From 66-474 sp051961995 (GTDB taxonomy: Bacteria > Pseudomonadota > Gammaproteobacteria > Xanthomonadales > Rhodanobacteraceae): a stretch of 64,000 nucleotides of DNA. The stretch covers positions 7,400 to 71,399 of the forward strand of contig JBQCCR010000036.1 in NCBI GenBank assembly GCA_051961995.1. The letters run 5' to 3'. Both the position numbers and the translations under genes were made by a program. Under the pieces are notes generated by a model, which had not been told where the DNA came from, ran no database searches, and worked only from the letters and a program-made list of their open reading frames with translations. Below are positions 30,008 through 38,992 of the stretch, piece after piece (within the stretch, counting starts at the first letter, position 1; every line of letters begins with the position of its first letter).

Positions 30008-30673
30008 CTAAGCAATGATGTAACCCGCGCCGCGCCGGTTCTCGATCAGCCCCGCGCAGCCGGCCTCATCGAGCTTGCGGCGCAAGCCGAACACCAGCAC
30101 TTCCACGCTGCGATCCGATACGTCGCTGCCGCTGCCGGCGATGCGCTCCAGGATGGCCGCGCGCGTGAACACGCGGCCGCGATGGCGCAGGAGCAATTCC
30201 AGCAGCGCGAATTCGCGCGGAGTCAGGTTCAGCACCTGCTCGCCGCACGTGGCCCGATGCGCTCGCGCATCCAGTTGGATGTTTGCGTGCGCCAGAACAT
30301 CCGCGCGTGCTTCGGCCGGGCGCCGCGCCAGCGCGTGCAGCCGCGCCAGCACTTCCTCGAACGCGAACGGCTTGACCAGATAATCATCCGCGCCCGCGTT
30401 CAATGCCTCGATCCGGTCGCTGACCTGGTCGCGCGCGGAAAGCACCAGCACACGCGGACGCGCGCCGCCGGCCGGCAGGGCGCGCAGCACGCCGAAGCCG
30501 TCCATGCGTGGCAGGCCGAGATCGAGCAGCACGAAATCGTAATCGAAGCCGGTCAGGAAACCGTTGGCTTCCACGCCGTCGGCGGCGACATCCACGGTGA
30601 AGCCTGCCGCACGCAGTCCGCGCGCGAGCGTGTCGCGCAGACGTTGCGAATCTTCGACGAGCAGCAGCTTCAT
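30008..30673 (-). CDS. OmpR/PhoB-family response regulator
   Basis: A 221-residue protein with a receiver domain (phospho-acceptor Asp51 in FVLLDLGLPRMDG, conserved Lys in YLVKPF) and a winged-helix DNA-binding domain (LTPREFALLELLLRHRGRVFTR, SVEVLVFGLRRKL). The ATG overlaps the stop of the upstream DUF4760-like gene (ATGA) and the kinase follows, making a three-gene unit. It is the likely transcriptional output of that kinase. Confidence 0.94.
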   Translation of the reverse strand: MKLLLVEDSQRLRDTLARGLRAAGFTVDVAADGVEANGFLTGFDYDFVLLDLGLPRMDGFGVLRALPAGGARPRVLVLSARDQVSDRIEALNAGADDYLVKPFAFEEVLARLHALARRPAEARADVLAHANIQLDARAHRATCGEQVLNLTPREFALLELLLRHRGRVFTRAAILERIAGSGSDVSDRSVEVLVFGLRRKLDEAGCAGLIENRRGAGYIIA

Positions 30674-31239
30674 GACTCGCCGGAAGCCACCGTATCCACT
30701 TCCGCCCATGCATCGTGCAGCTCCGCGCGCGGCGTATCGGCGGGATATACACCCACCGGGTATTGCGCGTCGTAGCGGAGCGCGCGTACGTACAGGTACT
30801 CGAAATTCTCGAGCACGCTCGGGCCTCCCTGGCGACGGGTGATGGCAATCGCATCGCGGGTGATTTCCCATGCGGCAATCACCCGGCCGGCGTAGATGTC
30901 CATGTAGGGATCTTCCTCGATCAGACCGCGCCGCACGAGGCTGCCCACCCACTCGTAGGAATTGCACAGGTTGAGCCAGGGATTATCGGTGCGGTCGAGT
31001 GTGCCGTCTTCGATGCTGCGCCGATAAGCCGGGTCGGGCAGCTTCTCCGCGAGCATCTGGCGGGCGCCATCCACCAGGCGCCCGAAGTCAGCGTTCTCTA
31101 TCCGCGCGAACACCGTGAGCAGGCCCTGCAGCTGGTTGCTCGCGCGCATGTGCCGCAACTGCACGAACGCCGCAGCCGCGGTCACGATGATGACGACCAG
31201 CGTGACCAGCGTTGCGGCGGTATTGAGGTCGAAGTGCAT
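30670..31239 (-). CDS. Single-span membrane protein (DUF4760-like) leading a two-component operon
   Basis: A 189-residue protein with one N-terminal membrane segment (about residues 8-28) followed by a helical soluble domain (LRHMRASNQLQGLLTVFARIEN, LCNSYEWVGSLVRRGLI). The layout resembles DUF4760 proteins of unknown function. It overlaps the response regulator gene by 4 bases, so it is probably co-translated with the two-component system and may modulate it. That role is inference from position only. Confidence 0.75.
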   Translation of the reverse strand: MHFDLNTAATLVTLVVIIVTAAAAFVQLRHMRASNQLQGLLTVFARIENADFGRLVDGARQMLAEKLPDPAYRRSIEDGTLDRTDNPWLNLCNSYEWVGSLVRRGLIEEDPYMDIYAGRVIAAWEITRDAIAITRRQGGPSVLENFEYLYVRALRYDAQYPVGVYPADTPRAELHDAWAEVDTVASGES

Positions 31240-31316
31240 GGCTCACCTCGAGCGCGAATGGGGATCGATCCGCCGTGATCGTATCGGAATGCGCGCGCGG
31301 CGGGGGGCGGCCCGGC

Positions 31317-32063
31317 CTATCTGGACGAAACGTACTTCTCGCGCCGGATGTGCTGCACCGGCAGGCCGGCTTCCTTCAGCACGTTGAAGGCGGCATCCAC
31401 CATGTCCGGGTTGCCGCAGAGATACGCGATGTCGTGATCGGCGCGCGGCTCGAATTCCGGCAGTACCTTCTGTACGTAACCGAGCCGATCGTGTTCGCGC
31501 GGGGCGGCGCGCGCGCCACGCGAGAAACACGGATGGAAGTCGAAGCCTTCGTGCGTGCGAGCGAAAGCCTCGAACTCCTCGCCGTACAGCAGTTCCTGTT
31601 CGGTGCGTGCGCCGTACAGCAGCACGAACTTGCAGCCGCGCCGCGCGATCGCCTGCTCGATCTTCGGCAGCATCGCGCGGTAGGGCGTGACCCCGGTGCC
31701 GGTGGCGATCAGCAGATAGCGCTGATTGGCGTCCTTGTCGTCGAGACAGAAACGCCCGTACGGGCCGCTGGCCTCGATCTGCCCGCCGTGCTCGAGCCCG
31801 CCCAGCAGCTCGGTCGCAGCGCCGCCCTGCACATAGGACACCGCGATCTCCAGCCGTTGCACCGCGCCCTCGCCGGAGCCGATCGTGCCGACCGAGTAAC
31901 TGCGCTTGGTCGGCTTGCCGTCGGCGTAGTTGAAATGGACCTGGATGAATTGGCCCGGCATGAAAGCGAACGGTGCGCCGTCGGCACGCGCGAACGCCAT
32001 GTGGCGCACGCTGGGCGCCAGCATGAAACTCTCTTCAAGGCGGAGTTGAAAACGTTCTGCCAC
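31317..32063 (-). CDS. fpr: Ferredoxin/flavodoxin-NADP+ reductase
   Basis: A 248-residue protein from GTG 32063. The FAD-binding half contains RSYSVG and GPYGRF, and the NADP-binding half has GTGVTPYRAML and YLCGNPDMVDA, with a C-terminal RREKYVSSR. This matches subclass I bacterial FPRs, which move electrons between NADPH and ferredoxin or flavodoxin. It is divergent from the ABC transporter genes with about 45 bases between starts, so their promoters overlap. The start is tentative, since the GTG lacks a good ribosome binding site. Confidence 0.82.
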   Translation of the reverse strand: MAERFQLRLEESFMLAPSVRHMAFARADGAPFAFMPGQFIQVHFNYADGKPTKRSYSVGTIGSGEGAVQRLEIAVSYVQGGAATELLGGLEHGGQIEASGPYGRFCLDDKDANQRYLLIATGTGVTPYRAMLPKIEQAIARRGCKFVLLYGARTEQELLYGEEFEAFARTHEGFDFHPCFSRGARAAPREHDRLGYVQKVLPEFEPRADHDIAYLCGNPDMVDAAFNVLKEAGLPVQHIRREKYVSSR

Positions 32064-32093
32064 GGGCGGCCCAAGAACTCGGTTAAAGCCCGA

Positions 32094-32099
32094 TATACT
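32094..32099 (+). promoter_or_regulatory. -10 element of the ABC transporter operon
   Basis: TATACT ends 9 bases before the ATG of the ATPase gene, which has no Shine-Dalgarno sequence. Transcription would begin within about 4 bases of the start codon. No strong -35 element is visible. Confidence 0.5.
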
Positions 32100-32108
32100 A
32101 CCGGACTT

Positions 32109-33065
32109 ATGCAAACCCCCGCAGCTGCGCGCGACCTCGCCGCGCTCGAAACCATAGATCTCCGCAAAACGTACTCCAACGGTGTGCAGGCGCTGAAGGG
32201 CGTCAGCCTGCGCGTGATGCCGGGGGATTTCTTCGCGCTGCTCGGCCCCAACGGCGCGGGCAAATCCACCCTGATCGGCATTCTCTCCTCGCTGGTGAAT
32301 CCCACTGCGGGCGACGCCCGCGTGTTCGGGATCTCCATCCACGATGATCGCGGCGGCGTGATGCGCCAGATCGGGCTGGTCCCGCAGGAGATCAACTTCA
32401 ACCAGTTCGAGACGCCGTTCGAAGTCTGCGTCAACGTGGCGGGCTTCTACGGCATCCCGCGCGGGATCGCCAAGCAACGCGCGGAGAAATATCTCAACGA
32501 ACTGCGGATCTGGGACAAGGCCCATCAGGCCACGCGCATGATGTCAGGCGGCATGAAGCGCCGGCTGATGATCGCGCGCGCGATGATGAACGAGCCCAGA
32601 TTGCTGATCCTGGACGAACCCACCGCCGGCGTGGACATCGAGATCCGCCGCTCGATGTGGCACTTCATCACCGGCATCAACCGCGCCGGCACCACGGTGA
32701 TCCTGACCACGCATTACCTCGAGGAAGCCGAGCAGTTGTGCCGCAACATCGCGATCATCGACCACGGCACCATCGTCGAGAACACCTCGATGCGCACGCT
32801 GCTGGGCAAGCTGGACGTGGAGACCTTCGTGCTGGACATCCACGGCGATTGCGAAACGCTGCCGGACGTGCCGGGCGTGAAGCTCACCTGCGTGGACGGT
32901 CACACGCTGGAAGCGGAGATGTCCAAGAAGCAGGACCTGAATTCACTGTTCGCCGCGCTCTCCGCGCACGGCGTCACCATCACCTCGATGCGCAACAAGA
33001 CCAACCGGCTGGAGGAATTGTTCGTGCGGCTGGTGGAAGGCAACTCGAACAAGGCCGCGGCATGA
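32109..33065 (+). CDS. ABC transporter ATP-binding protein (YadG-like)
   Basis: A 318-residue ATPase with Walker A GPNGAGKST, Q-loop GLVPQEINFN, signature MSGGMKRRLMIARAM, Walker B LLILDEPTAGVD and H-loop TTHYLEEAE. It has a C-terminal extension of about 80 residues. The pair with the next gene is the YadG/YadH ABC-2 exporter type, thought to export a hydrophobic compound not identified here. The gene overlaps the permease gene as ATGA. Confidence 0.93.
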   Translation: MQTPAAARDLAALETIDLRKTYSNGVQALKGVSLRVMPGDFFALLGPNGAGKSTLIGILSSLVNPTAGDARVFGISIHDDRGGVMRQIGLVPQEINFNQFETPFEVCVNVAGFYGIPRGIAKQRAEKYLNELRIWDKAHQATRMMSGGMKRRLMIARAMMNEPRLLILDEPTAGVDIEIRRSMWHFITGINRAGTTVILTTHYLEEAEQLCRNIAIIDHGTIVENTSMRTLLGKLDVETFVLDIHGDCETLPDVPGVKLTCVDGHTLEAEMSKKQDLNSLFAALSAHGVTITSMRNKTNRLEELFVRLVEGNSNKAAA

Positions 33066-33886
33066 ACGACATGCGCACCGACGCCGCGATCAATGCCGGC
33101 GCCCGCGAATTCTCCCTCGCGCACGCCAATGCGGTCGCGCTCTACACCATCACCCGCCGCGAAGTGCGGCGCATGCTGCGCATCTGGACGCAGACGCTGA
33201 TCCCGCCGGCGATCACGATGACGCTGTACTTCGTGATCTTCGGCACGCTGATCGGTCGCCGCATCGGCAGCATGCACGGCTTCACCTACATGCAGTACAT
33301 CGTGCCGGGCCTGGTGATGATGAGCATCATCAACAACTGCTATTCCAACATTACCTCCAGCTTCTTCGGTTCCAAGTTCGGACGCTATGTCGAGGAGCTG
33401 CTGGCCTCGCCGATGCCGAGCTGGGTGGTGCTGACCGGCTACGTCGCCGGCGCGGTGCTGCGCGGCTTGCTGGTAGGCGCAATCGTGCTCGGCATCGCGC
33501 TGCTGTTCACTTCATTGAAGCTGGAGCACCCGCTGGTGGCGGTGACCACCGTGCTGCTGGGCGCGACGATTTTCTCGCTGGCCGGTTTCATCAACGCGAT
33601 GTTCGCGAAGAAGTTCGACGACATCGCCATCGTGCCGACCTTCGTGCTGACGCCGCTGACGTATCTGGGCGGCGTGTTCTACTCGGTCAACATGCTGGGC
33701 GAGCCGTGGCACGCGATCTCGCTGGTGAACCCGATCCTGTACATGGTCAACGCCTTTCGCTTCGGCGTGCTGGGTGTCGGCGACGTGCCGATCTGGATCG
33801 CGTATCTGGTGATGTGCGCGTTTGTGGCGGTGCTGGGCGGGATCGCGCTGACGCTGTTGCACAAGGGTGTGGGCTTGCGCTCCTGA
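33062..33886 (+). CDS. ABC-2 type transporter permease (YadH-like)
   Basis: A 274-residue protein with six membrane segments and the ABC-2 motifs FTYMQYIVPGLVMMSI and LTPLTYLGGVFYSV. It is the membrane half of the exporter whose ATPase is encoded just upstream with a 4-base overlap. Confidence 0.93.
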   Translation: MNDMRTDAAINAGAREFSLAHANAVALYTITRREVRRMLRIWTQTLIPPAITMTLYFVIFGTLIGRRIGSMHGFTYMQYIVPGLVMMSIINNCYSNITSSFFGSKFGRYVEELLASPMPSWVVLTGYVAGAVLRGLLVGAIVLGIALLFTSLKLEHPLVAVTTVLLGATIFSLAGFINAMFAKKFDDIAIVPTFVLTPLTYLGGVFYSVNMLGEPWHAISLVNPILYMVNAFRFGVLGVGDVPIWIAYLVMCAFVAVLGGIALTLLHKGVGLRS

Positions 33887-33895
33887 TGCCGATCT

Positions 33896-34033
33896 CATCC
33901 CGGCGACGGAGCTCTTGGCCACGGATGGCAGCTGTTTGCCGGGACCCAGTGACTTTCCTGCACTGCCGCACGACGTCCATGTCTTTTCCTGCGCCGTCCA
34001 GCGGCGGTTACTTTCCTTTCGGGGAAAGTAACC
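33896..34033. repeat. CCGGGACCCAGTG repeat followed by a strong hairpin
   Basis: The first part (33896-33958) runs from catcccggcg to gccgggacccagtgacttt, matching the repeats at 2006 and 17878. The second part is an 11-bp perfect stem ggttactttcc/ggaaagtaacc at 34006-34016 and 34023-34033. The stem lies between convergent genes and could terminate both. This accounts for most of 33887-34063. Confidence 0.65.
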
Positions 34034-34063
34034 AAAGCCATCCATGGCCTGCACCGATGTGGA

Positions 34064-34741
34064 TTAGCCGTTTGGTGGTTCCGTACCCGTGAACTTCACC
34101 GGCGTGGCGCCGACGATCTGGCCCACGTGCGCCTTGTCGCTGACGTAGAGCTTCACTTCACGCTCGAATTTCAGCGTGCCGTTGACCGTCGCGCCGGGGC
34201 CGATCGTCACCACGGGCACATGGTCAATGCCGAAGTGGAACCAGCCCTCGTTCGGCTTGTGCACCAGGATGCCGCGGTCCACGCGTGCGTTGCCGGTCAC
34301 GTCTATGTCGCCGTCCACGGTCTCGAGGCCGCCGCCGACGTGCGCGCCATTGACGCTGATGTGGCCGTTGACGTTGGTTGCGTTGCCGCCGACTTCGGCG
34401 CCGGGCGCGAGCGTCAGCGCGCCATTCACCGACTCGACGCCCTTGATCACGCGCGCACCGTTGTCCAGCGTGATCGAGCCGTTGACGGTGTCAGCGGATT
34501 TCGCTTCCGCGCGCTCGCCGAATTTGATCGAGCCGTTGACGGTGGAGGCGTCCTCCACCTTGGCGCCATCGGCCAGCCTGATCGAGCCGTTGACGGTGCT
34601 GGCGTCCTGCGGCGCCTGGCCGGCCTCGACGTGGATCGAGCCATTGACCTTGTCCATGCCGCTGTCGCTGTCGTCGCCCGCGACGCAGGCGGTGGTGAAG
34701 GCCAGCAGCGGCAGCAATACAAGCAGGATTCGCGCTTTCAT
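34064..34741 (-). CDS. Lipoprotein with tandem VNGSI repeats (predicted beta-solenoid)
   Basis: A 225-residue protein with signal peptide and a lipobox-like site (FTTAC, Cys19). Residues from about 31 to 150 consist of roughly seven repeats of 18-19 residues, each containing VNGSI, VNGAL, VNGHI or VDGDI followed by a small acidic turn. Such periodicity predicts a right-handed beta-solenoid as in bactofilins and other polymer-forming proteins. The last 70 residues are different (HKPNEGWFHFGIDHVP). Function is unknown; a surface or periplasmic scaffold is possible. Confidence 0.75.
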   Translation of the reverse strand: MKARILLVLLPLLAFTTACVAGDDSDSGMDKVNGSIHVEAGQAPQDASTVNGSIRLADGAKVEDASTVNGSIKFGERAEAKSADTVNGSITLDNGARVIKGVESVNGALTLAPGAEVGGNATNVNGHISVNGAHVGGGLETVDGDIDVTGNARVDRGILVHKPNEGWFHFGIDHVPVVTIGPGATVNGTLKFEREVKLYVSDKAHVGQIVGATPVKFTGTEPPNG

Positions 34742-34822
34742 GATTCACCTCGTGGCGGGTTCATGCGGCTTGGATGCTGCTGGCGAAGAGAGGGTTTAGC
34801 AATGGCCGGAAGGTCATGCCGC

Positions 34823-34828
34823 TAAAAT
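34823..34828 (+). promoter_or_regulatory. -10 element of gpmA
   Basis: TAAAAT lies 25 bases upstream of the gpmA ATG, followed by a ribosome binding site (aaggaag) at spacing 6. A matching -35 element is weak. Confidence 0.45.
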
Positions 34829-34853
34829 GCCCCCTTTGCCAAGGAAGCCCGCC

Positions 34854-35600
34854 ATGCCCACCCTCGTCCTGCTTCGCCACGGCCAGTCGCAATGGAACAT
34901 GGAGAACCGCTTTACCGGCTGGGCGGATGTGGATCTTTCCGAACTCGGACGGCGGGAGGCGCGCGAGGCCGGCGAACTGCTGAAGCGCGAAGGCTTCGAC
35001 TTCGATCACGCGCACACCTCGGTGCTGAAGCGCGCGGTGCGCACGTTGTGGCAGGCGCAGGATGCGCTGGACCGGATGTGGCTGCCGGTGCACACGGACT
35101 GGCGCTTGAACGAGCGCCACTACGGAGCGCTGACGGGCCTCGACAAGGCCGAGACCGCCGCCAGGTACGGCGACGAACAGGTGCACATCTGGCGGCGCTC
35201 TTACGACATCCGCCCGCCGGCGTGGACGCCGGAACAGAACGTGATGGCGCACGATCCGCGCTACGCGGCGCTGGCGCCGGAACAGATTCCGCTCACCGAA
35301 TGCCTGAAGGACACCGTCGCGCGCGTGCTGCCGTACTGGCACGACACGCTGAAGCCTGCGCTGCTTGCGGGCCGGCGCGTGCTGGTGGTCGCGCACGGCA
35401 ACTCGCTGCGCGCGCTGATCAAGTACCTGGACAACATCTCCGACGAGGCGATCGTCGAATTGAACATCCCCACCGCCGTGCCGATCGTGTACGAATTCGA
35501 CGAGGCGCTGAATTCAAAGGGCCGCCGTTATCTCGGCAACGAGGCGGAGATCGCGGCGAAAGCGGCGGCGGTGGCGAAGCAGGGGCGAGCCGGGAAGTGA
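34854..35600 (+). CDS. gpmA: 2,3-bisphosphoglycerate-dependent phosphoglycerate mutase
   Basis: A 248-residue member of the dPGM family. The catalytic motif LVLLRHGQSQWN carries the phospho-accepting His. ERHYGALTGLDKAE and VAHGNSLRALIKYL supply the remaining active-site residues. It interconverts 3- and 2-phosphoglycerate in glycolysis. The ATG at 34854 was chosen over 34827 because of the ribosome binding site and family start MPTLVLLRHG. Confidence 0.96.
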   Translation: MPTLVLLRHGQSQWNMENRFTGWADVDLSELGRREAREAGELLKREGFDFDHAHTSVLKRAVRTLWQAQDALDRMWLPVHTDWRLNERHYGALTGLDKAETAARYGDEQVHIWRRSYDIRPPAWTPEQNVMAHDPRYAALAPEQIPLTECLKDTVARVLPYWHDTLKPALLAGRRVLVVAHGNSLRALIKYLDNISDEAIVELNIPTAVPIVYEFDEALNSKGRRYLGNEAEIAAKAAAVAKQGRAGK

Positions 35601-35602
35601 CG

Positions 35603-35665
35603 CGGAATGCGTTGAATCGCATTCCGTGCCGGCGAGCGCCCGAAGCAGGATGCGGGTCGCTTGGC
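35603..35665 (+). repeat. Palindrome-plus-tail repeat after gpmA
   Basis: cggaatgcg 35603-35611 pairs with cgcattccg 35618-35626 around the loop ttgaat. A tail gcccgaagcaggatgcgggtcg follows, related to the tails at 12036 and 56820. The stem starts 3 bases after the gpmA stop. The remainder to 35715 holds no gene. Confidence 0.55.
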
Positions 35666-35715
35666 GAGCGCAGGACGCGCGAGCTTGGCAACGCGTGCTC
35701 GGGATCATATGGACA

Positions 35716-36054
35716 TCAAAGCGCATCCCCATCCAGTTCGCCGGTGCGGATGCGGATCACCTGATCCAGCGATCTGACGAAGATCTTGCCGTCGCCGATC
35801 TTGCCGGTGCGCGCGGCCTGCATGATCGCCTCGATGGCGCGTTCGACCAGTGCGTCATCCAGCGCGATTTCCAGCTTCACCTTGGGCAGGAAATCCACCA
35901 CGTATTCCGCGCCGCGGTACAGCTCGGTGTGGCCCTTCTGCCGGCCGAAGCCCTTGACTTCGGTGACGGTGATGCCGGCCACGCCGACTTCCGCCAGCGC
36001 CTCGCGCACGTCGTCCAGCTTGAACGGCTTGATGATCGCGGTGATGAGTTTCAT
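35716..36054 (-). CDS. PII nitrogen regulatory protein (GlnB/GlnK family)
   Basis: A 112-residue protein starting MKLITAIIKPFKLDDVREAL with the T-loop GRQKGHTELYRGAEYVVDF, in which Tyr51 is the uridylylation site, and the C-terminal signature TGKIGDGKIFV. PII trimers sense 2-oxoglutarate and ATP/ADP and control nitrogen assimilation and ammonium transport. No amtB or glnA is nearby, so GlnB versus GlnK cannot be decided. Confidence 0.93.
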   Translation of the reverse strand: MKLITAIIKPFKLDDVREALAEVGVAGITVTEVKGFGRQKGHTELYRGAEYVVDFLPKVKLEIALDDALVERAIEAIMQAARTGKIGDGKIFVRSLDQVIRIRTGELDGDAL

Positions 36055-36170
36055 TCGAATGCCCAACGCAAGGTTCCGTGCGAACTATACGTGAGCCCCG
36101 ACGTCAGGGCATCCACAGAGCAGGCCAGGAATGGCCGTGTCGAAGTGAGCTCGGGGCCGTCATGCCGGTG

Positions 36171-36300
36171 CCAATGGTTTTGGCTACTTGCCGAAACAAA
36201 AGTAGCCCGCGAGCGGCAGCGAGCGGAACCAGGAATTCTTGCGACGCGGTCGCGACCGGATCCCGGCCTGCGCCGGTGACGAGCGAACGCAAGCGAAGCG
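36171..36300. repeat. Repeat-rich intergenic region between the PII gene and ctpA
   Basis: It contains an 8-bp stem ggctactt 36182-36189 with aagtagcc 36200-36207 and a sequence resembling the ccgg-rich repeats (ggatcccggcctgcgccggtga). No gene was recognised from 36055 to 36308. Confidence 0.5.
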
Positions 36301-36308
36301 CGAGAACG

Positions 36309-37679
36309 TCAGTGCTTGCTCGCTGCAGGCGTCGCCACCGGATGCGCCAGCGCCAGCCCCTTCAGCACGTGCAATGCCTCGGAAAGCGCGTAATCGTTCA
36401 CCGCAAGTTTGCCGGCATTCGCGGGCGCGGTATCGTCCGTCACCGGCGTGTTGCCCCTCAGATGATTGGGTAGATCGCTCTCGTGCTCGTCGTCGCCGGG
36501 CGCGCCGGCTTGCGTGCTGACGGTGAGATTGCCGAGCGTGATGTCGGGCGTGATGCCGGCGGCCTGGATCGAGGCACCATCCGGCGTGTAATAACGCGCG
36601 GTGGTGAGCTTGATCGCCTCGTCGTCGGACAGCGGCAGGATGGTCTGCACCGAGCCCTTGCCGAACGTGCGCTGGCCCATCAGCAGCGCGCGGTGGTCGT
36701 CTTTCAGCGCGCCCGCGACGATTTCCGCGGCCGAAGCGGTGCCGTTGTCCACCAGGACCACCATCGGCGCGCCATTCAACAAATCGCCCGGCGTGGCGCT
36801 GAAATTCAGGTCGGCTTCCTTCAGGCGCCCCTTGGTGCTGACGATGGTGCCGGAATCGAGGAATGCATCGCTGACGCCGACCGCCGCGGTCAACAGGCCG
36901 CCGGGGTTGGAGCGCAAGTCCAACACTGCTCCGCGCAACGGCCCGCTCTTCTTCTGCAGCTGATCCAGAGCGCGATCCAGATCGCCGGCCGTGTCTTCCT
37001 GGAACTGGCTGATGCGGATGTAGGCATAGCCGGGTTCCAGCATTTGCACCTTGACGCTGCCGACGTGGATGCGCTCGCGCGTCAGCGGAACCGTCACCGG
37101 CGCCTTGGCATCCGCGTGCAGGATGCCGAGCGTGATCTTGCTGCCGGGCGGGCCGCGCAACTGCTTGACTGCCGCATCCAGCGCATCCGGCTGCACGGTC
37201 TTGCCGTTGATGGAGACGATCACGTCGCCCGACTTGATGCCGGCGCGCGCGGCCGGCGTACCGTCGATCGGGGCGATGATGCGCAGCTGGTCGTTCAATT
37301 GCGCGACCTCGATGCCGAGCCCGGAATACGCGCCGGTGGTGTCCTCGGTGAGGTCCTTCAGGTCGCTGGTATCGAGGAAGTCGCTGTGCGGGTCCAGCCC
37401 GGCGAGCATGCCTTTGATGGCCGATTGCATCAGCGTCTTGTCGTCCACTTTGTCCACGTAGGCCTGCTTGACCATCGCGTACACGCGGGTGAAGGCGCGG
37501 ATGTCGGCGAGGTCCGGCGAATCGCTCGTGCCCGCGGATGCGACCGAGCTTGCCGCGGCGGGCGTGCTGATCACTTCCGGCGGCGCGCTCGACGATGCCG
37601 GCGCGGGCGGCGGTGCGGCCAAGGCGGTGGCGCTGCACGTCAGCAGCACAAGGGAAAGCAGGAAGTTGCGCAGGGACAT
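36309..37679 (-). CDS. ctpA: Carboxy-terminal processing protease CtpA (S41 family)
   Basis: A 456-residue protein with a signal peptide ending near ALAAP, an Ala/Ser-rich linker, a PDZ domain (YSGLGIEVAQLNDQLRI, SGDVIVSINGK) and the S41 protease core with catalytic Ser316 in NGTASAAEI and Lys341 in GKGSVQT. Such proteases trim periplasmic proteins and often regulate murein hydrolases. It lies directly downstream of envC, which supports a cell-wall role. Confidence 0.94.
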   Translation of the reverse strand: MSLRNFLLSLVLLTCSATALAAPPPAPASSSAPPEVISTPAAASSVASAGTSDSPDLADIRAFTRVYAMVKQAYVDKVDDKTLMQSAIKGMLAGLDPHSDFLDTSDLKDLTEDTTGAYSGLGIEVAQLNDQLRIIAPIDGTPAARAGIKSGDVIVSINGKTVQPDALDAAVKQLRGPPGSKITLGILHADAKAPVTVPLTRERIHVGSVKVQMLEPGYAYIRISQFQEDTAGDLDRALDQLQKKSGPLRGAVLDLRSNPGGLLTAAVGVSDAFLDSGTIVSTKGRLKEADLNFSATPGDLLNGAPMVVLVDNGTASAAEIVAGALKDDHRALLMGQRTFGKGSVQTILPLSDDEAIKLTTARYYTPDGASIQAAGITPDITLGNLTVSTQAGAPGDDEHESDLPNHLRGNTPVTDDTAPANAGKLAVNDYALSEALHVLKGLALAHPVATPAASKH

Positions 37680-37740
37680 GGAACGGTACCGGCAAGCGTT
37701 GCGCCGATTATGCGACAACACCGTGACAAAGACGTTCACG

Positions 37741-38907
37741 TCATCGTGACTTCAACCATTCCTTCGCATCCATCGGCTTGCCATCCTTGCGCAATTCGAA
37801 ATAGGCGCCCTGCTGCTGGCCGCGACCGACCGTGGCGATCGCCTGACCGGGCTTCACCCAGTCACCGACTTCGACCAGCGCGGCTTCGTTGCCGCCGTAC
37901 AGGCTCATGTAGCCGCCGCCGTGATCCACGATCACCAGCTCGCCGAAGCCGCGCATGAAATCCGCCCAGGCCACGCGCCCATACGCGACCGCGTGCACCG
38001 TGGTGCCGGGCTTGGCCGCGATCACCAGGCCGTGTTCCAGTACCCCGGTGCCTGCCCGTACGGGGCCGCTGGCCGGCCACGGCAAGTCGGCTTTCGATTG
38101 CGCAAACGGCCGTTCACCACCGAGTTGCCTGGGAATATCAGCGAACACGTCCTTCAGCTTCTCCAGCAGTTGGTTCAAATCCTGCTGCTGGCGTTGCAAT
38201 GCGGCGAGCTGATCCTTCTGCTGCGCAAGTTGCGCATCCGCCTGCGCCAGCAGTTTTTGTTGCGCATCGCGCGCCTGCTGCAGTGTCTGTGCCTGTGCCG
38301 CGCGTTGTCCACGTTGCGCGCGCAGCGCGGCTTGCCCGGACTCGATGCCCTGCTTCACCTGATCCAGTTTCGCGACGTCGGCAAGCAATGCGCGGATGCG
38401 TTGCACGCGGTCGTGCTGGAAATAACGCGAGTAGGCCAGCGCGCGCGCGATGCGCGACACGTCCTCGTCGCCCAGCAGCAGGGAAAGATCGCTGCCACGG
38501 TTCAGTGCGTAGGCTGCGCGCAACAGTTGCGCCAGCGCTGCGCGCTGTCCGGAAAGCCTCGATTCCAGCCGCGAGCGTTGATCCTGCAATTGCGCCAGCG
38601 ATTGCGACTTCGCCCCGATCGCCGCATCGGTTTCATGCAGCGCACGCGCGGCGTCGTTCAATTGCTGCGCCTGCCGGGCCAGCGTGGCATTGATCTGGTC
38701 GCGCTGCGTGCCGGTGGCGCGCTGGGCTGCGGCGAGCTGCGCGATCTGCTCGCGCACGGCGTCCAGCTTCTGCTGCGTTTGCGCCTGTTGCGCCTTGCGC
38801 TGTGCTTCGTCGGTCTGGGCGTAAGTGCTGGAGAAGACGAGCAGCGGGATCGCGCACGCGAGCGCGCGCAGAATTCGCAGCAAGGGGACGTTCCGGCAAG
38901 GGTACAT
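37741..38907 (-). CDS. envC: Murein hydrolase activator EnvC
   Basis: A 388-residue periplasmic protein from ATG 38907 (a TTG at 38916 also exists) with a signal peptide, long coiled-coil segments at about residues 30-115 and 160-250 rich in Gln and Ala, and a C-terminal LytM (M23-like) domain with KPGTTVHAVAYGRVAWADF and VIVDHGGGYMSLYG. The metal-binding HxH set appears degenerate, as in EnvC proteins that activate amidases rather than cut peptidoglycan. The ctpA gene follows 61 bases downstream. Confidence 0.92.
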   Translation of the reverse strand: MYPCRNVPLLRILRALACAIPLLVFSSTYAQTDEAQRKAQQAQTQQKLDAVREQIAQLAAAQRATGTQRDQINATLARQAQQLNDAARALHETDAAIGAKSQSLAQLQDQRSRLESRLSGQRAALAQLLRAAYALNRGSDLSLLLGDEDVSRIARALAYSRYFQHDRVQRIRALLADVAKLDQVKQGIESGQAALRAQRGQRAAQAQTLQQARDAQQKLLAQADAQLAQQKDQLAALQRQQQDLNQLLEKLKDVFADIPRQLGGERPFAQSKADLPWPASGPVRAGTGVLEHGLVIAAKPGTTVHAVAYGRVAWADFMRGFGELVIVDHGGGYMSLYGGNEAALVEVGDWVKPGQAIATVGRGQQQGAYFELRKDGKPMDAKEWLKSR

Positions 38908-38992
38908 GCGCGGCAATTATGGCCGGTCGATCGCTCCCGCAGGAGCCTTGCCGTGCGCAGGGGCGCTCCTGCATGGCTCGCGTGCGCAGACG

